The notes: generated by a model not told the origin, from the sequence alone. DNA of 58,959 nucleotides from an uncultured Oscillospiraceae bacterium (GCA_934572465.1 CAKTLG010000010.1:1-58959), one strand, 5' to 3'. Positions 22,941 to 32,135 are shown, counted from the first letter of the stretch. Made by a program: numbers and translations.

Positions 22941-24215
22941 TCAGCGCAGGATCAGGCTCTCGCGCTCCGCGCCGACGGAGACGAAGCCGATGTGGCAGCC
23001 GATGGCCCTTTCGACGTATTCAACATAATCGCGCGCCGCCTCGGGCAGCTCCTCCCATTTGCGCGCGCCGGAAATGTCGCACTGCCAGCCGGGAAGATAT
23101 TCGACCACGGGCTTTGCCTCCTGCAGCAGCACGGGGAACGGGAACTCGTCCGTTTCTTTGCCGTCCAGCTCGTAGCGCACGCACACGGGGATGCGGTCCA
23201 TGTAGCTGAGAATGTCGAGCTTGGTGAGCGCGATGCTCGTTGCGCCCTGCGTCTCCACGCCGTAACGCGTGGCGACAAGGTCGATCGGTCCCACGCGGCG
23301 GGGGCGGCCCGTCTTTGCGCCATACTCCGAGCCCTCGTCGCGCAGCCGGTCAGCCTCCTCGCCGAACCACTCACAGACGAACGGCCCTTCGCCGACGCAG
23401 GAGGAATACGCCTTCACAACGCCGACGACCTCGTCGAGCTTCGCCGTGGGAAGGCCGGAGCCGACGGGCGCGTAGGCCGCCACAGCGTTGGAGGAGGTGG
23501 TGTAGGGGTAGATGCCGTAATCAAGGTCGCGCAGCGCGCCGAGCTGGGCTTCAAAGAGGATGGCCTTGCCCTCGTTCTGCGCGTTTCTGAGGAAGCGCCC
23601 CGTGTCGGCGATATAGGGCTTGATCGCGCCGCCATAGGTCTCGACCCAATCCATCAGCTCGTCCATCGTGTAGCCCTTTGCGCCGTAAACGCGCGTGAGG
23701 ATCAGGTTTTTCCACTCGAGCAGGTCGGCAAGGTGCTCTTTCAGGTGTGCGGGATGCAGCAGCTCGCCTGCCTGCACGGTCTTTTTCTGGTATTTGTCGC
23801 CGTAGAACGGCGCAATGCCCTGCTTGGTCGAGCCGTACTTCTTATCCTTCAGGCGCGCTTCCTCCAGCGCGTCCAGCTCGCGGTGCCAGGGCAGCAGCAG
23901 CGACGCGCGGTCGCTGACCATCAGGTTCTCCGGTGTGATGGAAACGCCTGCGGCGCGCAGCGTTTCGATTTCGTGGAGCAGGTTCTCGCAGTCGAGCGCT
24001 ACGCCGTTGCCGAGGATGTTCACAACGCCCGCGCGGAAGATGCCGCTCGGCAGCAGATGCAGCGCGAATTTGCCGAGGTCGTTTACTACGGTATGTCCCG
24101 CGTTGCCGCCGCCCTGATAGCGGACGACCACGTCATAGTGATTCGTCAGGTAATCGACCATGCGGCCCTTTCCCTCGTCGCCCCAGTTGATGCCTACGAT
24201 CGCGCAATTTGCCAT
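22941..24215 (-). CDS. purA: adenylosuccinate synthetase
   Basis: 424 residues. It joins IMP and aspartate with GTP to give adenylosuccinate, the first committed step to AMP. The N-terminal GTP-binding loop NWGDEGKG (10-17) contains the catalytic Asp13, and His41 lies in GGGNAGHT, as in the E. coli enzyme. GRPRRVGPID, near residue 307, is the second family motif. The usual QWGDEGKG reads INWGDEGKG here. The gene is a single unit: TATAAT lies upstream in the divergent region and a terminator follows. Confidence 0.96.
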   Translation of the reverse strand: MANCAIVGINWGDEGKGRMVDYLTNHYDVVVRYQGGGNAGHTVVNDLGKFALHLLPSGIFRAGVVNILGNGVALDCENLLHEIETLRAAGVSITPENLMVSDRASLLLPWHRELDALEEARLKDKKYGSTKQGIAPFYGDKYQKKTVQAGELLHPAHLKEHLADLLEWKNLILTRVYGAKGYTMDELMDWVETYGGAIKPYIADTGRFLRNAQNEGKAILFEAQLGALRDLDYGIYPYTTSSNAVAAYAPVGSGLPTAKLDEVVGVVKAYSSCVGEGPFVCEWFGEEADRLRDEGSEYGAKTGRPRRVGPIDLVATRYGVETQGATSIALTKLDILSYMDRIPVCVRYELDGKETDEFPFPVLLQEAKPVVEYLPGWQCDISGARKWEELPEAARDYVEYVERAIGCHIGFVSVGAERESLILR

Positions 24216-24359
24216 AATGCTTATCCTTTCCTATCTTCGGCGGCAGCGCCGCTGACGTTCTTCGACCGCGTTATTATAAGGTGGTTTCAACCATAAGAAA
24301 AGTATCAATTTTGAATATCTGACATTAGCTGCGCTTATGTTAAAGCGGGGGAATATGCC

Positions 24360-24388
24360 TTGCCTTTCCGCGCGCTATCCGATACAAT
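24360..24388 (+). promoter_or_regulatory. promoter of the cysteine desulfidase operon
   Basis: TTGCCT (24360-24365), a 17-base spacer and TACAAT (24383-24388) precede the start at 24454 by 65 bases. The leader between has an AGGAGAGATAGGAG ribosome binding region. Confidence 0.5.
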
Positions 24389-24453
24389 GAGAAGGAAAGA
24401 GCGGCCGCGGAGAGGATCGTGCGCGGCCGGAAGGAGAGATAGGAGAGCTTACC

Positions 24454-25737
24454 ATGAACACGGCTGTTTATCAGGCATATGTCGACATTCTGCACGAGGA
24501 GCTCGTGCCCGCGATGGGCTGCACCGAGCCAATCGCCGTCGCCTATGCGGGCGCGCTCGCGCGCAAAACGCTCGGCACGCTGCCGGAGCGCATCGAGCTG
24601 ACCGTCAGCGGCAACATCATCAAAAACGTCAAGAGCGTCATCGTGCCGCATACGGGCGGGCGCAAGGGACTGGCCGCCGCGGTGGCGGCGGGCGTGCGCG
24701 TCGGCGACGCGGACGCACAGCTCGAGGTGCTGGCGCACGTAACGGACGCGCAGCTCCCGCTGCTGGACGAGTACCTTTTATCGGCGGAGATCACGGTGGC
24801 GAAGTCTCCGCTGCGCTGCCCGTTCGATATTCAGGTGCGCGCCTTTGCGGGCGCGGATACGGCCTTTGTCCGGATCGTCGGCAGCCATACGAACGTTGTG
24901 CGCATAGAGAAAAACGGCGCGGCGCTCATGGACAGGCCCTCTTCCGAGGAGGCGGCCCAGCCGCCCGAGAACCGGAAGCTCCTGACGGTCGAGGACATCA
25001 TCGCCTTTGCCGACGCGGTCGACATTGAGGAGGTGCGCGCGCCCATCGCGCGCCAGATCGAATACAACACCGCCATTGCCGAGGCGGGGCTGACGGGCCG
25101 ATACGGCGCGGCCATCGGGAAGATCCTGCTCGATTCCTACGGCGGCAGCGTGCAGAACAGGGCGAAGGCATGGGCGGCCGCGGGTTCGGATGCGCGCATG
25201 AACGGCTGTGAAAAGCCGGTCGTCATCAACTCCGGCAGCGGCAACCAGGGCATGACGGCCTCGCTGCCCGTCATCGTCTACGCCCGCGAGCTGGGAGCGA
25301 GCGAGGAGCAGCTCTGCCGCGCGCTCGTTGTGTCGAATCTCATCACCATTCATCTGAAGACAGGCATCGGCAGCTTATCCGCCTATTGCGGCGCGACCAG
25401 CGCGGGCGCGGGCGCCGGTGCGGGCGTCTGCTATCTCTACGGCGGGCGCTGCGATGAGATATCCCACACGGTGGTCAACGCGCTGGCAATCAACTCCGGT
25501 ATGCTCTGCGACGGCGCGAAGGCCTCCTGCGCGGCGAAGATCGCCTCGGCGGTCGAGGCGGGGCTGCTCGGGATGCAGATGTACCGGCACGACAGCCAGT
25601 TCTACGGCGGCGACGGCATCGTCGTCAAGGGCGTGGAGAACACGATCCGCGCCGTGAGCGATATCGCGCGCGAGGGAATGCGCGAAACGGACAACGAGAT
25701 CATCCGATTGATGATCGGGGAGGATGCGCAAAGATGA
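24454..25737 (+). CDS. L-cysteine desulfidase / serine dehydratase alpha-family protein (UPF0597)
   Basis: 427 residues, the usual length of the UPF0597/CyuA family. Members use an iron-sulfur cluster to split L-cysteine to pyruvate, ammonia and sulfide. The conserved cysteine motifs are present: MGCTEP (Cys23), NSGSGNQGMTAS before the middle of the C-terminal half, LSAYCGATSAGAGAG, and GMLCDGAKASCA. It is cytoplasmic. It is the first gene of a plus-strand run in which each gene overlaps or closely follows the previous one. Cysteine use for sulfide production fits an anaerobic gut-type organism. Confidence 0.85.
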   Translation: MNTAVYQAYVDILHEELVPAMGCTEPIAVAYAGALARKTLGTLPERIELTVSGNIIKNVKSVIVPHTGGRKGLAAAVAAGVRVGDADAQLEVLAHVTDAQLPLLDEYLLSAEITVAKSPLRCPFDIQVRAFAGADTAFVRIVGSHTNVVRIEKNGAALMDRPSSEEAAQPPENRKLLTVEDIIAFADAVDIEEVRAPIARQIEYNTAIAEAGLTGRYGAAIGKILLDSYGGSVQNRAKAWAAAGSDARMNGCEKPVVINSGSGNQGMTASLPVIVYARELGASEEQLCRALVVSNLITIHLKTGIGSLSAYCGATSAGAGAGAGVCYLYGGRCDEISHTVVNALAINSGMLCDGAKASCAAKIASAVEAGLLGMQMYRHDSQFYGGDGIVVKGVENTIRAVSDIAREGMRETDNEIIRLMIGEDAQR

Positions 25738-26348
25738 AGATACTTGTCACGGGCTTCACGCCGTTCGGCGGCGAGGCGGTCAACCCCTCGTGGGAGGCGG
25801 TGAAGAGCCTGCCCGACCGCATCGGCGAAGCGGCGCTTTTCAAGCGCGAGATCCCGACGGAGTTTGACGCCTCCGTCACCGCGCTGCGTGCGGCGATCGC
25901 GGAGCTGCGGCCTGACGCGGTGCTCTGCGTCGGGCAGTACGGCGGCGCAAGCTGCATCCGCGTTGAGCGCGTGGCGGTGAATCTGCGCGATGCGCGCATC
26001 GCCGACAATGCGGGAGGAAAACCGGAGGACGAGGCTGTTGTCCCTGGCGCGCCGGACGCGTACTTTGCGACGGTCCCCACACGCCGGATCGTCGAGACTC
26101 TGCGCGAAAACGATATCCCCGCCCAGCTTTCGTATTCGGCGGGGACGTTCGTGTGCAACAACCTTTTTTACGCCGCCCTGCACGAGAGCGCGCAGAGCTG
26201 CCCCGCCATGCGCTGCGGCTTTCTCCATGTGCCGTTCCTGCCCGGGCAGGCAAGGGACGGCGGCGCCCCGAGCATGAGTCTTGCGCTGACGGTGCAGGCG
26301 CTGACGCTTGCGGTCGAGATCCTTGCGGCGGGCGGGGAGGAGCGATGA
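25734..26348 (+). CDS. pcp: pyroglutamyl-peptidase I
   Basis: 204 residues. It is a cysteine peptidase (family C15) that removes N-terminal pyroglutamate from peptides. The catalytic triad is visible: Glu78 in RVERVAVN, Cys141 in AGTFVCNNLFY and His165 in GFLHVPFLP. The N-terminal VTGFTPFGG is also typical. The usual QAGGR block reads QYGGAS here, a mild deviation. It overlaps the desulfidase stop and the methyltransferase start by 4 bases each, so the three genes are translationally coupled. Confidence 0.92.
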   Translation: MKILVTGFTPFGGEAVNPSWEAVKSLPDRIGEAALFKREIPTEFDASVTALRAAIAELRPDAVLCVGQYGGASCIRVERVAVNLRDARIADNAGGKPEDEAVVPGAPDAYFATVPTRRIVETLRENDIPAQLSYSAGTFVCNNLFYAALHESAQSCPAMRCGFLHVPFLPGQARDGGAPSMSLALTVQALTLAVEILAAGGEER

Positions 26349-27742
26349 GCGAGAACGTGTCGAAGCGGCGGCAGGAGATGCTGCTGCACAGGCTCGACCG
26401 TCTCCGCGCGTTTGTCGCCGCGGCGCCGCGGGATGAGCGTACAGCTGGGCTGCTGGACGATCTTTCCGCGCTGGAGCAGGCGGTGAGGGGATGGAAATAC
26501 GGCCTTGTGTTCGAGGAGTACAGCGAGCAGCTCGACGAGGTGCTCGCGTCGCGCGTTCCCGTGCTGACGGAGGAAACGGCGCTGGCAGCCGGACACGGCG
26601 GGGCGGAGAACCTTCTCATCGAGGGGGACAATCTCGCCGCGCTGCGGCTGCTGGAGACAACGCATCGGGGGCGGGTCGACCTCATTTACATCGACCCGCC
26701 GTACAATCGCGGCAAGGCCGACTTTGTCTACGGCGACGATTACACCGGAGAGGGAGACGACTTCCCGCACAGCCGCTGGCTGTCGTTTATGAAGCCGCGC
26801 CTGATGTGCGCGCGGCGGCTGCTGTCCGATCGGGGGCTGATCTTTCTCTCCATCGACGACAACGAGCTGGCCGCGCTGCGGCTGCTGTGCGACGAGATCT
26901 TCGGCGCGGAGCGCTTTATCAACCTCTTTGTCTGGCAGCGCAATTCGAGCGCGAAGACCGAGAAGGGCAAGTTTGCCGTCAACACGGAGTATGTGCTGCT
27001 GTACGCAAAGAGCGGCGCATATGAGCTCCATCCGGCCTATAAGCCGCTTTCCACCGCCTCGCGCAAGCTCTTCCGCTTTGACGACGGCGACGGACGCGGG
27101 CGGTATCAGACCGTCAGCCTGCAAAAGCCGCGCGACCCCGGCCCTGAGACGAGCTACGACTACGTGGACAATACGGGCAGGGTGTGGCCGTGCCCGCCCA
27201 AGGGCTGGAGAATGAAATATGAAAAGCTCAAGGCGCTGGAAAACGACGGACGGCTCGTCTTGACCGGAAAGCGCCTGCGCGTCAAGGACTACTGGAACGA
27301 GCGGGCAAACGAGGGGCGGCGGATCGACACGCTATGGAACGATCTGCCGCAGAACACCGCGGGCAGCAGCGAGCTGGAGGCGGTCATGGGGAGGCCGCAC
27401 ACATTCGACAATCCCAAGCCGACGGAGCTGATCGAGCGCTGCCTTGCGATCGGCGCGCCGGACGCGCTCTGCCTTGATTTTTTTGCGGGCAGCGGTACGA
27501 CGGGGCACGCCGTGATGAAGCTGAACGCGCAGGACGGCGGCTCCCGCCGCTTCATCCTCTGCACGAACAATGAAAACGGCATCTGCCGCGAGGTGGCGTA
27601 TGAGCGTCTGCGGCGGGTGATCGACAGGGAGAACTACGCCGCGCGCCTCAGATATTACAGAGTGGAATACGTGCCGCGCGGCGCGCTGCGCGGAATTGTG
27701 CGGGATGGCTCTTGTAATGTGCGCGAAAAGCGGGTAGAATAA
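26345..27742 (+). CDS. site-specific DNA methyltransferase, type III Mod-like, without a restriction partner
   Basis: 465 residues from ATG 26345, which overlaps the pcp stop; the longer frame from 26153 lies inside pcp. It is a beta-class adenine methyltransferase with motif order IV-I. DPPYN is at 117-121, and the S-adenosylmethionine site FFAGSGTTGHAV is near 379-390. A target recognition region lies between about 215 and 350. No Res helicase-nuclease gene is adjacent, so it is an orphan methylase. Its coupling to pcp and the desulfidase is unusual and may be accidental operon growth or a regulatory methylase. Confidence 0.85.
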   Translation: MSENVSKRRQEMLLHRLDRLRAFVAAAPRDERTAGLLDDLSALEQAVRGWKYGLVFEEYSEQLDEVLASRVPVLTEETALAAGHGGAENLLIEGDNLAALRLLETTHRGRVDLIYIDPPYNRGKADFVYGDDYTGEGDDFPHSRWLSFMKPRLMCARRLLSDRGLIFLSIDDNELAALRLLCDEIFGAERFINLFVWQRNSSAKTEKGKFAVNTEYVLLYAKSGAYELHPAYKPLSTASRKLFRFDDGDGRGRYQTVSLQKPRDPGPETSYDYVDNTGRVWPCPPKGWRMKYEKLKALENDGRLVLTGKRLRVKDYWNERANEGRRIDTLWNDLPQNTAGSSELEAVMGRPHTFDNPKPTELIERCLAIGAPDALCLDFFAGSGTTGHAVMKLNAQDGGSRRFILCTNNENGICREVAYERLRRVIDRENYAARLRYYRVEYVPRGALRGIVRDGSCNVREKRVE

Positions 27743-27776
27743 ACAGACCATACATCGCAAAGGAGACATTGACCCC

Positions 27777-29177
27777 ATGCTGAGCTTTCGCCCCGTGCAG
27801 CAGCGCGATATGACACATCTGCGCCGCTACTATAAAAGCTGTGATTACCGCCTGTGCGAGTATTCCGCGCTCGTCAAGCTGATGTGGCGCGGACACCTGC
27901 ACCCGCAGTATGCCGAGGCGGGTGGCTGCCTGATCGTGATGAACTGCATCGACGGCAAGCCCTGCTTCGATTATCCCGTCCCCGGGCCGGATGGTGACGA
28001 GGACGCCGCGCTCTGCGCCATTGAGGACTACTGCGTGGAAAAGGGCATCGCGCTGGAGATCTCCGTCGTTCCGCGCGAGAAGGCGCCGAAGCTGCTGCTG
28101 CGCTATCCGCACTTCCACCTTGACAATCCGCGCGCCTGGCGCGACTATCTCTACGAGGCGAACGATCTGCGCGAATTTCCCGGCCGCCACTACAGCGGCC
28201 AGCGCAACCACGTCAACAAGTTCCGCAAGCTTTATCCCGACGCGCGCTTCCGCCCGCTGGGAAGGGACGAGCTGCCGCTCATCGAGCGGTTCTGGCAGGA
28301 CTACGGCGAGGTCTTCGGCAAGACCTCCGAGAGCGCGAAGCGCGAGCTGAAGCTCGCGCAGTCGATGCTGCGCCTGACGGGGAAGCCGTGGCTCTATGTC
28401 GGCGGCATGGAGCTGGACGGGCGGCTCATCTCGCTCGCCATGGCCGAGCGCTGCGGCGAAACGCTGCATATCCACATCGAAAAGGCGCTCTACGGCTACG
28501 AGGGCGTTTATCCGGCGACGGTGCAGGAGTTCGCCCGCTGCTACGCCGTCGACGGCGTGCGCTATATCAACCGCGAGGACGACGCGGGCGACCGCGGCCT
28601 GCGCACCTCCAAGCTCCAGTATCTTCCCTGTGAGCTGGCGGAGAAGTACTGCTTCGACGTAAAAAACGAGCTGGAGAGCCTGACGGAGATCCCGACGATC
28701 CAAAGCGAGCGGCTGACGCTCTCGCCTTTGACCGAGGAAGACCGTGCGGCCTACAACGCCCTCTGCCTTGACGATGAGCGCAACAAATGGTGGGGCTACG
28801 ACTACCATGCGGACTGGAAGGGCGAGGATCTGGAAACGTACTTCCTTGACGTTGTGCGCGAGGACTTTGCGGCAAGGCGCGCCGTCAACTTTGCCGTGCG
28901 GCTGAACGGCAAATGCATCGGCGAGGCGCTGCTCTACCGCTTCGACGGCCGCGGCGGCGCGGAGGAGGGCTGCCGCATCGCGCCCGAGTACGCTGGGCAC
29001 GGCTACGGCGCGGAGGCGTTCCGCGCGCTGGCCGAATGGGGCCTGTATGACCGCCATCTCAGCCATATTGTTGCCAAGTGCTATAAGGAAAACGACGCGT
29101 CGTACAAGATGCTGTCGGCCTGTATGCGCAGAAGCGGCGAGGACGAGACGTTTTATTATTTCAACAAAGAGGTTTGA
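27777..29177 (+). CDS. DUF2156-GNAT fusion protein
   Basis: 466 residues. Residues 1-290 match DUF2156, an acyltransferase-like fold related to the aminoacyl-phosphatidylglycerol synthase domain (GRHYSGQRNHVNKFRKLYPDARF; ALYGYEGVYPATVQEFA; YINREDDAGDRGLRTSKLQY). Residues about 310-466 form a RimJ/RimL-type GNAT domain (IQSERLTLSPLTEED; PEYAGHGYGAEAFRALAEW). No membrane segments are present, so it is cytoplasmic, and its substrate is unknown. It starts 34 bases after the methyltransferase with AAGGAG upstream and ends the four-gene run. A repeat-family hairpin follows at 29209-29248. Confidence 0.8.
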   Translation: MLSFRPVQQRDMTHLRRYYKSCDYRLCEYSALVKLMWRGHLHPQYAEAGGCLIVMNCIDGKPCFDYPVPGPDGDEDAALCAIEDYCVEKGIALEISVVPREKAPKLLLRYPHFHLDNPRAWRDYLYEANDLREFPGRHYSGQRNHVNKFRKLYPDARFRPLGRDELPLIERFWQDYGEVFGKTSESAKRELKLAQSMLRLTGKPWLYVGGMELDGRLISLAMAERCGETLHIHIEKALYGYEGVYPATVQEFARCYAVDGVRYINREDDAGDRGLRTSKLQYLPCELAEKYCFDVKNELESLTEIPTIQSERLTLSPLTEEDRAAYNALCLDDERNKWWGYDYHADWKGEDLETYFLDVVREDFAARRAVNFAVRLNGKCIGEALLYRFDGRGGAEEGCRIAPEYAGHGYGAEAFRALAEWGLYDRHLSHIVAKCYKENDASYKMLSACMRRSGEDETFYYFNKEV

Positions 29178-29208
29178 CGGCTGCCCCGCGCCGCGCGGGG
29201 CGCACGAT

Positions 29209-29248
29209 AAAGGGGGCTGTTCTCTTTCTGCGAGAGAACGGCCCCTTT
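29209..29248. repeat. copy A of the dispersed hairpin repeat family
   Basis: An almost perfect 40-base hairpin: AAAGGGGGC, TTCTCTTT, a short loop, then the complement. The same core pattern recurs at 45295-45336, three times at 55143-55356, and at 56296-56335. It may also end transcription of the upstream operon, but it has no T-run beyond the stem. Confidence 0.7.
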
Positions 29249-29364
29249 GCATACGCGAAGGAGTTTTTACTGTTTTTTCAATGGACGGTACGACCTGCCG
29301 CACAAAAACCGTACTTATATAGTGAAGGGCGCTTTCAACGAAAAGACAAAGGAGGGGACGGCGT

Positions 29365-29922
29365 GTGAACGACGAGCAGATCATCGCGCTGTACTGGGCG
29401 CGGCAGGAGGCCGCGATCGCGGAGACGGCCTTGAAATACGGCGGGCTCTGTACCCGCATTGCCGGCAATATCCTGCCGAGCCGCGAGGACAGCGAGGAGT
29501 GCGTGAACGATACGTACCTTGCCGTGTGGAATGCCATTCCGGAGCAGAGACCGCGGCTGTTTTCCGCGTTTATCGGCAGGATCACAAGAAATCTTGCGCT
29601 GAAGCGGTATGAGTACCTGTCTGCGGCGAAGCGCGCTCCGACCGCCGTTATGTCCTTTGAGGAGCTGGGCGAATGCATATCCGGCAGGGACAGCGCCGCA
29701 TCCGATGCCGAGAGCAGACGGGTCGAAAACGCGATCAATGCCTTCCTGTGGCAGCAGGGGGAAGAGAAACGAAACCTCTTTATCCGGCGGTACTGGTATT
29801 TCGATTCGATCGAACACATCAGCGGCGATACCGGCTTTTCGCAGAGCAAGGTCAAGTCGATGCTGTACGAAATGCGGCGTAAGCTGCGCGCTTATCTGGA
29901 AAGAGAGGGGATCGAGGTATGA
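29365..29922 (+). CDS. ECF-type RNA polymerase sigma factor
   Basis: 185 residues from GTG 29365 with AAAGGAGGGG upstream. Region 2 is at about 22-85 (YGGLCTRIAGNIL...NDTYLAVWNAIP...FIGRITRNLALKRYEY). Region 4 is at about 130-180 and contains the helix-turn-helix (SIEHISGDTGFSQSKVKSMLYEMRRKL). Region 1.1 and region 3 are absent, as usual for this class. Its stop overlaps the start of a single-span membrane protein that is probably its anti-sigma factor. The regulon cannot be predicted from the window. Confidence 0.88.
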   Translation: MNDEQIIALYWARQEAAIAETALKYGGLCTRIAGNILPSREDSEECVNDTYLAVWNAIPEQRPRLFSAFIGRITRNLALKRYEYLSAAKRAPTAVMSFEELGECISGRDSAASDAESRRVENAINAFLWQQGEEKRNLFIRRYWYFDSIEHISGDTGFSQSKVKSMLYEMRRKLRAYLEREGIEV

Positions 29923-30560
29923 ATGCAAAACAGCTTGCAGAGCGGATTGGGAACATAGACGACAGGCTTGTGGCACAGGCGGAGCAGACCCCCAATTACG
30001 CGGCGCTGGCGCGCAGGAAAAGGCTGCGGCGGCTTTTGGCGACCGCAGCGGTGCTTATCCTGATGGCTTCCAGCTTCGGCGCGGGGGCGCTCGCCTTTTC
30101 CGGAGCGGCGGTTGTGGAGGCACCCGCGGAGCCGGAGACGGTGACGCTGGCGGAGATCGGCGTGACGCTGCTCCTGCCGGACAGCTGGAAGGGGAAATAC
30201 GAGGTGATCGAGGATACCTTTGCCCCCTACGGCTCCACGATGTGGGAGGTGTGCGTAAAGCAGATCTATGACGCCGAAACGCCGCTTGCGGGGGCGGAGG
30301 GGGCGTTCTACCGCGGGACGCTTTTCACCGTGTTTCAGTGCGCGGACCGCTCCATGTCGGCGGAGGAGTTCGAGCAGAGCGGTCTCGCGGGCATTGGCCG
30401 CTATCTGTTTGCCACGCAGGATGCGGCCTATGCGGTGCTCTATGCGTCCGATATCCAGTATGACCCGAACAGCGTGGAGCAGCGGGAGACATGGGCCTTC
30501 ATGCAGCAGACCGTGGGCGAGATCCGCTTCGTGCTTTCCGATATGCTTGCAGAGCCGTGA
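29919..30560 (+). CDS. putative anti-sigma factor, single-span membrane protein
   Basis: 213 residues. A cytoplasmic N-terminus of about 38 residues (AERIGNIDDRLVAQAEQ) is followed by one membrane segment (about 40-62) and an outside domain of about 150 residues. It overlaps the ECF sigma gene by 4 bases, the normal arrangement for an anti-sigma factor that holds the sigma factor at the membrane. It has no zinc-binding HxxxCxxC motif, so it is not a ZAS-type protein. The assignment rests on context and topology. Confidence 0.65.
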   Translation: MNAKQLAERIGNIDDRLVAQAEQTPNYAALARRKRLRRLLATAAVLILMASSFGAGALAFSGAAVVEAPAEPETVTLAEIGVTLLLPDSWKGKYEVIEDTFAPYGSTMWEVCVKQIYDAETPLAGAEGAFYRGTLFTVFQCADRSMSAEEFEQSGLAGIGRYLFATQDAAYAVLYASDIQYDPNSVEQRETWAFMQQTVGEIRFVLSDMLAEP

Positions 30561-30598
30561 CCGCGCAGCCCCGCGGGCGGAAGCTCCGCCGCTTCGCG

Positions 30599-30628
30599 GC
30601 ATATTTTCCCACCCTCCTGCCCATACTA
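30599..30628 (+). promoter_or_regulatory. sigma-G/sigma-F-type promoter of spoVAF
   Basis: GCATA (30599-30603), an 18-base spacer and CATACTA (30622-30628) match the forespore sigma consensus (gHATR-N18-CATHHTA) exactly. It lies 28 bases before the spoVAF start. SpoVAF is a sigma-G gene in Bacillus, which supports the call. Confidence 0.75.
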
Positions 30629-30655
30629 TGGCAGAAAAGCAAGCGGGAGGCGGCT

Positions 30656-32071
30656 ATGGAGGTTTTATCGGCAAGCTATGAGGAAAATGTCCGCGCGCTG
30701 GACGGGCTGCTCGGCGTGGGACGGTGCTTCGACATGATCTCGCGCGATCTGGTGATCGGCGGAAAGCGTGCGCGGCTGTGGGTCGTGGACGGCTACGGCG
30801 ACGACGCGGTCATCGAGCGGATGCTGAGCTTCTGGCTCGCGCTGCCCGATATCAGCGGCGTGCGCACGATGCAGGAATTCATCGACCGCTGCATCACCTT
30901 CAGCGAGGTGAACGCCGAGGGGAATGTCAGGAGCGCCGTGACGAGCGTTTTTCTCGGCAAGACGCTGCTGCTCGTCGAGGGCTACGGCGAATGCGCGCTC
31001 ATCGACGCCAAGCAGTTTCCGTCGCGCAGCGTGGAGGAGCCCTCGTCGGGCAAGGTGCTGCGCGGCGCGCACGACGGCTTCATCGAAACGCTCGTAGCGA
31101 ACGCGGCGCTGCTGCGCCGCCGCATCCGCGATCCGCAGCTCACGCTCGAGGGCCACAAGGTCACGGACCGCTCGCGCGCGGACGTGGTGCTTTGCTATCT
31201 TGAAAACAAGGTCGACCGCGCGCTGCTCGACGAGGTGCGGCAAAAGCTTGCCGCCATCGACGTGCGCTCCATCTCCATGAGTCAGGAGAGCGTCGCCGAG
31301 GCGATGATGGGCAAGGGCCAATGGTGGAACCCGTTTCCCAAGGTTCGCTATACCGAGCGGCCCGACGCCGCGACCGCCTGTGTGATGGAGGGCGACATCA
31401 TCGTGCTTGTGGACAATTCGCCTGCGGCGATGATCCTGCCGACGCACTTTTTCGACTTTGTGCAGGAGTCGAACGACTTCTACTTCCCGCCGCTGATCGG
31501 CACGTATCTCCGCGTGCTGCGCGTGGTGGTGTTCCTGCTCACCATGTTCATCACGCCCCTCTGGTATCTGCTCGTCAAGGACCCCGCGCGCACGCAGGCG
31601 GGACTTGAGTTCCTTGCCATCGACAGCGATTATTCCGTGCCGATCCTCGTGCAGCTGCTGCTGGCGGAGTTCATCGTCGATCTGCTGAAGCTCGCCTCGC
31701 TCAACACGCCGGACGTGTTCTCGAACTCGTTCAGTATGCTCGGCGCGCTCGTGCTCGGCGATTTCGCGGTGCAGGCGCACTGGCTGGTGCCGGAGGTGCT
31801 GGCGTATATGGCCTTTGTCGCCATTGCGAACTTCGCCCAGCCAAGCTATGAGCTGGGCTACGCCTTCAAGCTGCTGCGGCTGATGCTGCTGCTCTTGATC
31901 GGCGCGCTGGATTGGGCGGGGCTGGCGCTCGGCTGCGTCATCATCGTCGCGCTGCTGGCGGCAACGAAGCCCGTCGTGGGGAAGGGATATCTTTACCCGC
32001 TCTGCCCGTTCGATAAAAAGGTGCTGCTCGCGCTGATGATCCGCAAGCCCATCAGCCGCGGCAACACGTGA
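30656..32071 (+). CDS. spoVAF: spore germination protein, SpoVAF/GerA family
   Basis: 471 residues from ATG 30656 with GGGAGG upstream; the longer frame starts inside the anti-sigma gene. The N-terminal cytoplasmic domain (about 1-275) and a membrane domain of about five segments match the GerABKA fold. The blocks VDGYGDDAVIERM, SRADVVLCYLENKV, MEGDIIVLVDNSPAAMILPT and FPPLIGTYLRVLR are typical. GerA-family proteins form channels in the spore inner membrane; SpoVAF belongs to the variant that modulates ion or DPA release. The other spoVA genes are not adjacent, so the SpoVAF name is likely but not certain. Confidence 0.85.
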   Translation: MEVLSASYEENVRALDGLLGVGRCFDMISRDLVIGGKRARLWVVDGYGDDAVIERMLSFWLALPDISGVRTMQEFIDRCITFSEVNAEGNVRSAVTSVFLGKTLLLVEGYGECALIDAKQFPSRSVEEPSSGKVLRGAHDGFIETLVANAALLRRRIRDPQLTLEGHKVTDRSRADVVLCYLENKVDRALLDEVRQKLAAIDVRSISMSQESVAEAMMGKGQWWNPFPKVRYTERPDAATACVMEGDIIVLVDNSPAAMILPTHFFDFVQESNDFYFPPLIGTYLRVLRVVVFLLTMFITPLWYLLVKDPARTQAGLEFLAIDSDYSVPILVQLLLAEFIVDLLKLASLNTPDVFSNSFSMLGALVLGDFAVQAHWLVPEVLAYMAFVAIANFAQPSYELGYAFKLLRLMLLLLIGALDWAGLALGCVIIVALLAATKPVVGKGYLYPLCPFDKKVLLALMIRKPISRGNT

Positions 32072-32082
32072 TGATACGCATA

Positions 32083-32116
32083 AAAAATGCAGCACCCGTA
32101 AGGGTGCTGCATTTTT
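32083..32116. terminator. bidirectional terminator between spoVAF and gdhA
   Basis: A 13-14-bp stem ending GCAGCACCC/GGGTGCTGC (32084-32097 with 32102-32115, loop GTAA) has A and T runs on both sides, so it can end transcription of both converging genes. Confidence 0.85.
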
Positions 32117-32135
32117 GTCGTGTAGGAATTTTCGA

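Noticed and set aside
27648..29855. Minus-strand open frame of 735 codons
   Set aside because: It is the shadow of the DUF2156-GNAT and sigma-factor genes and contains no coherent domain.
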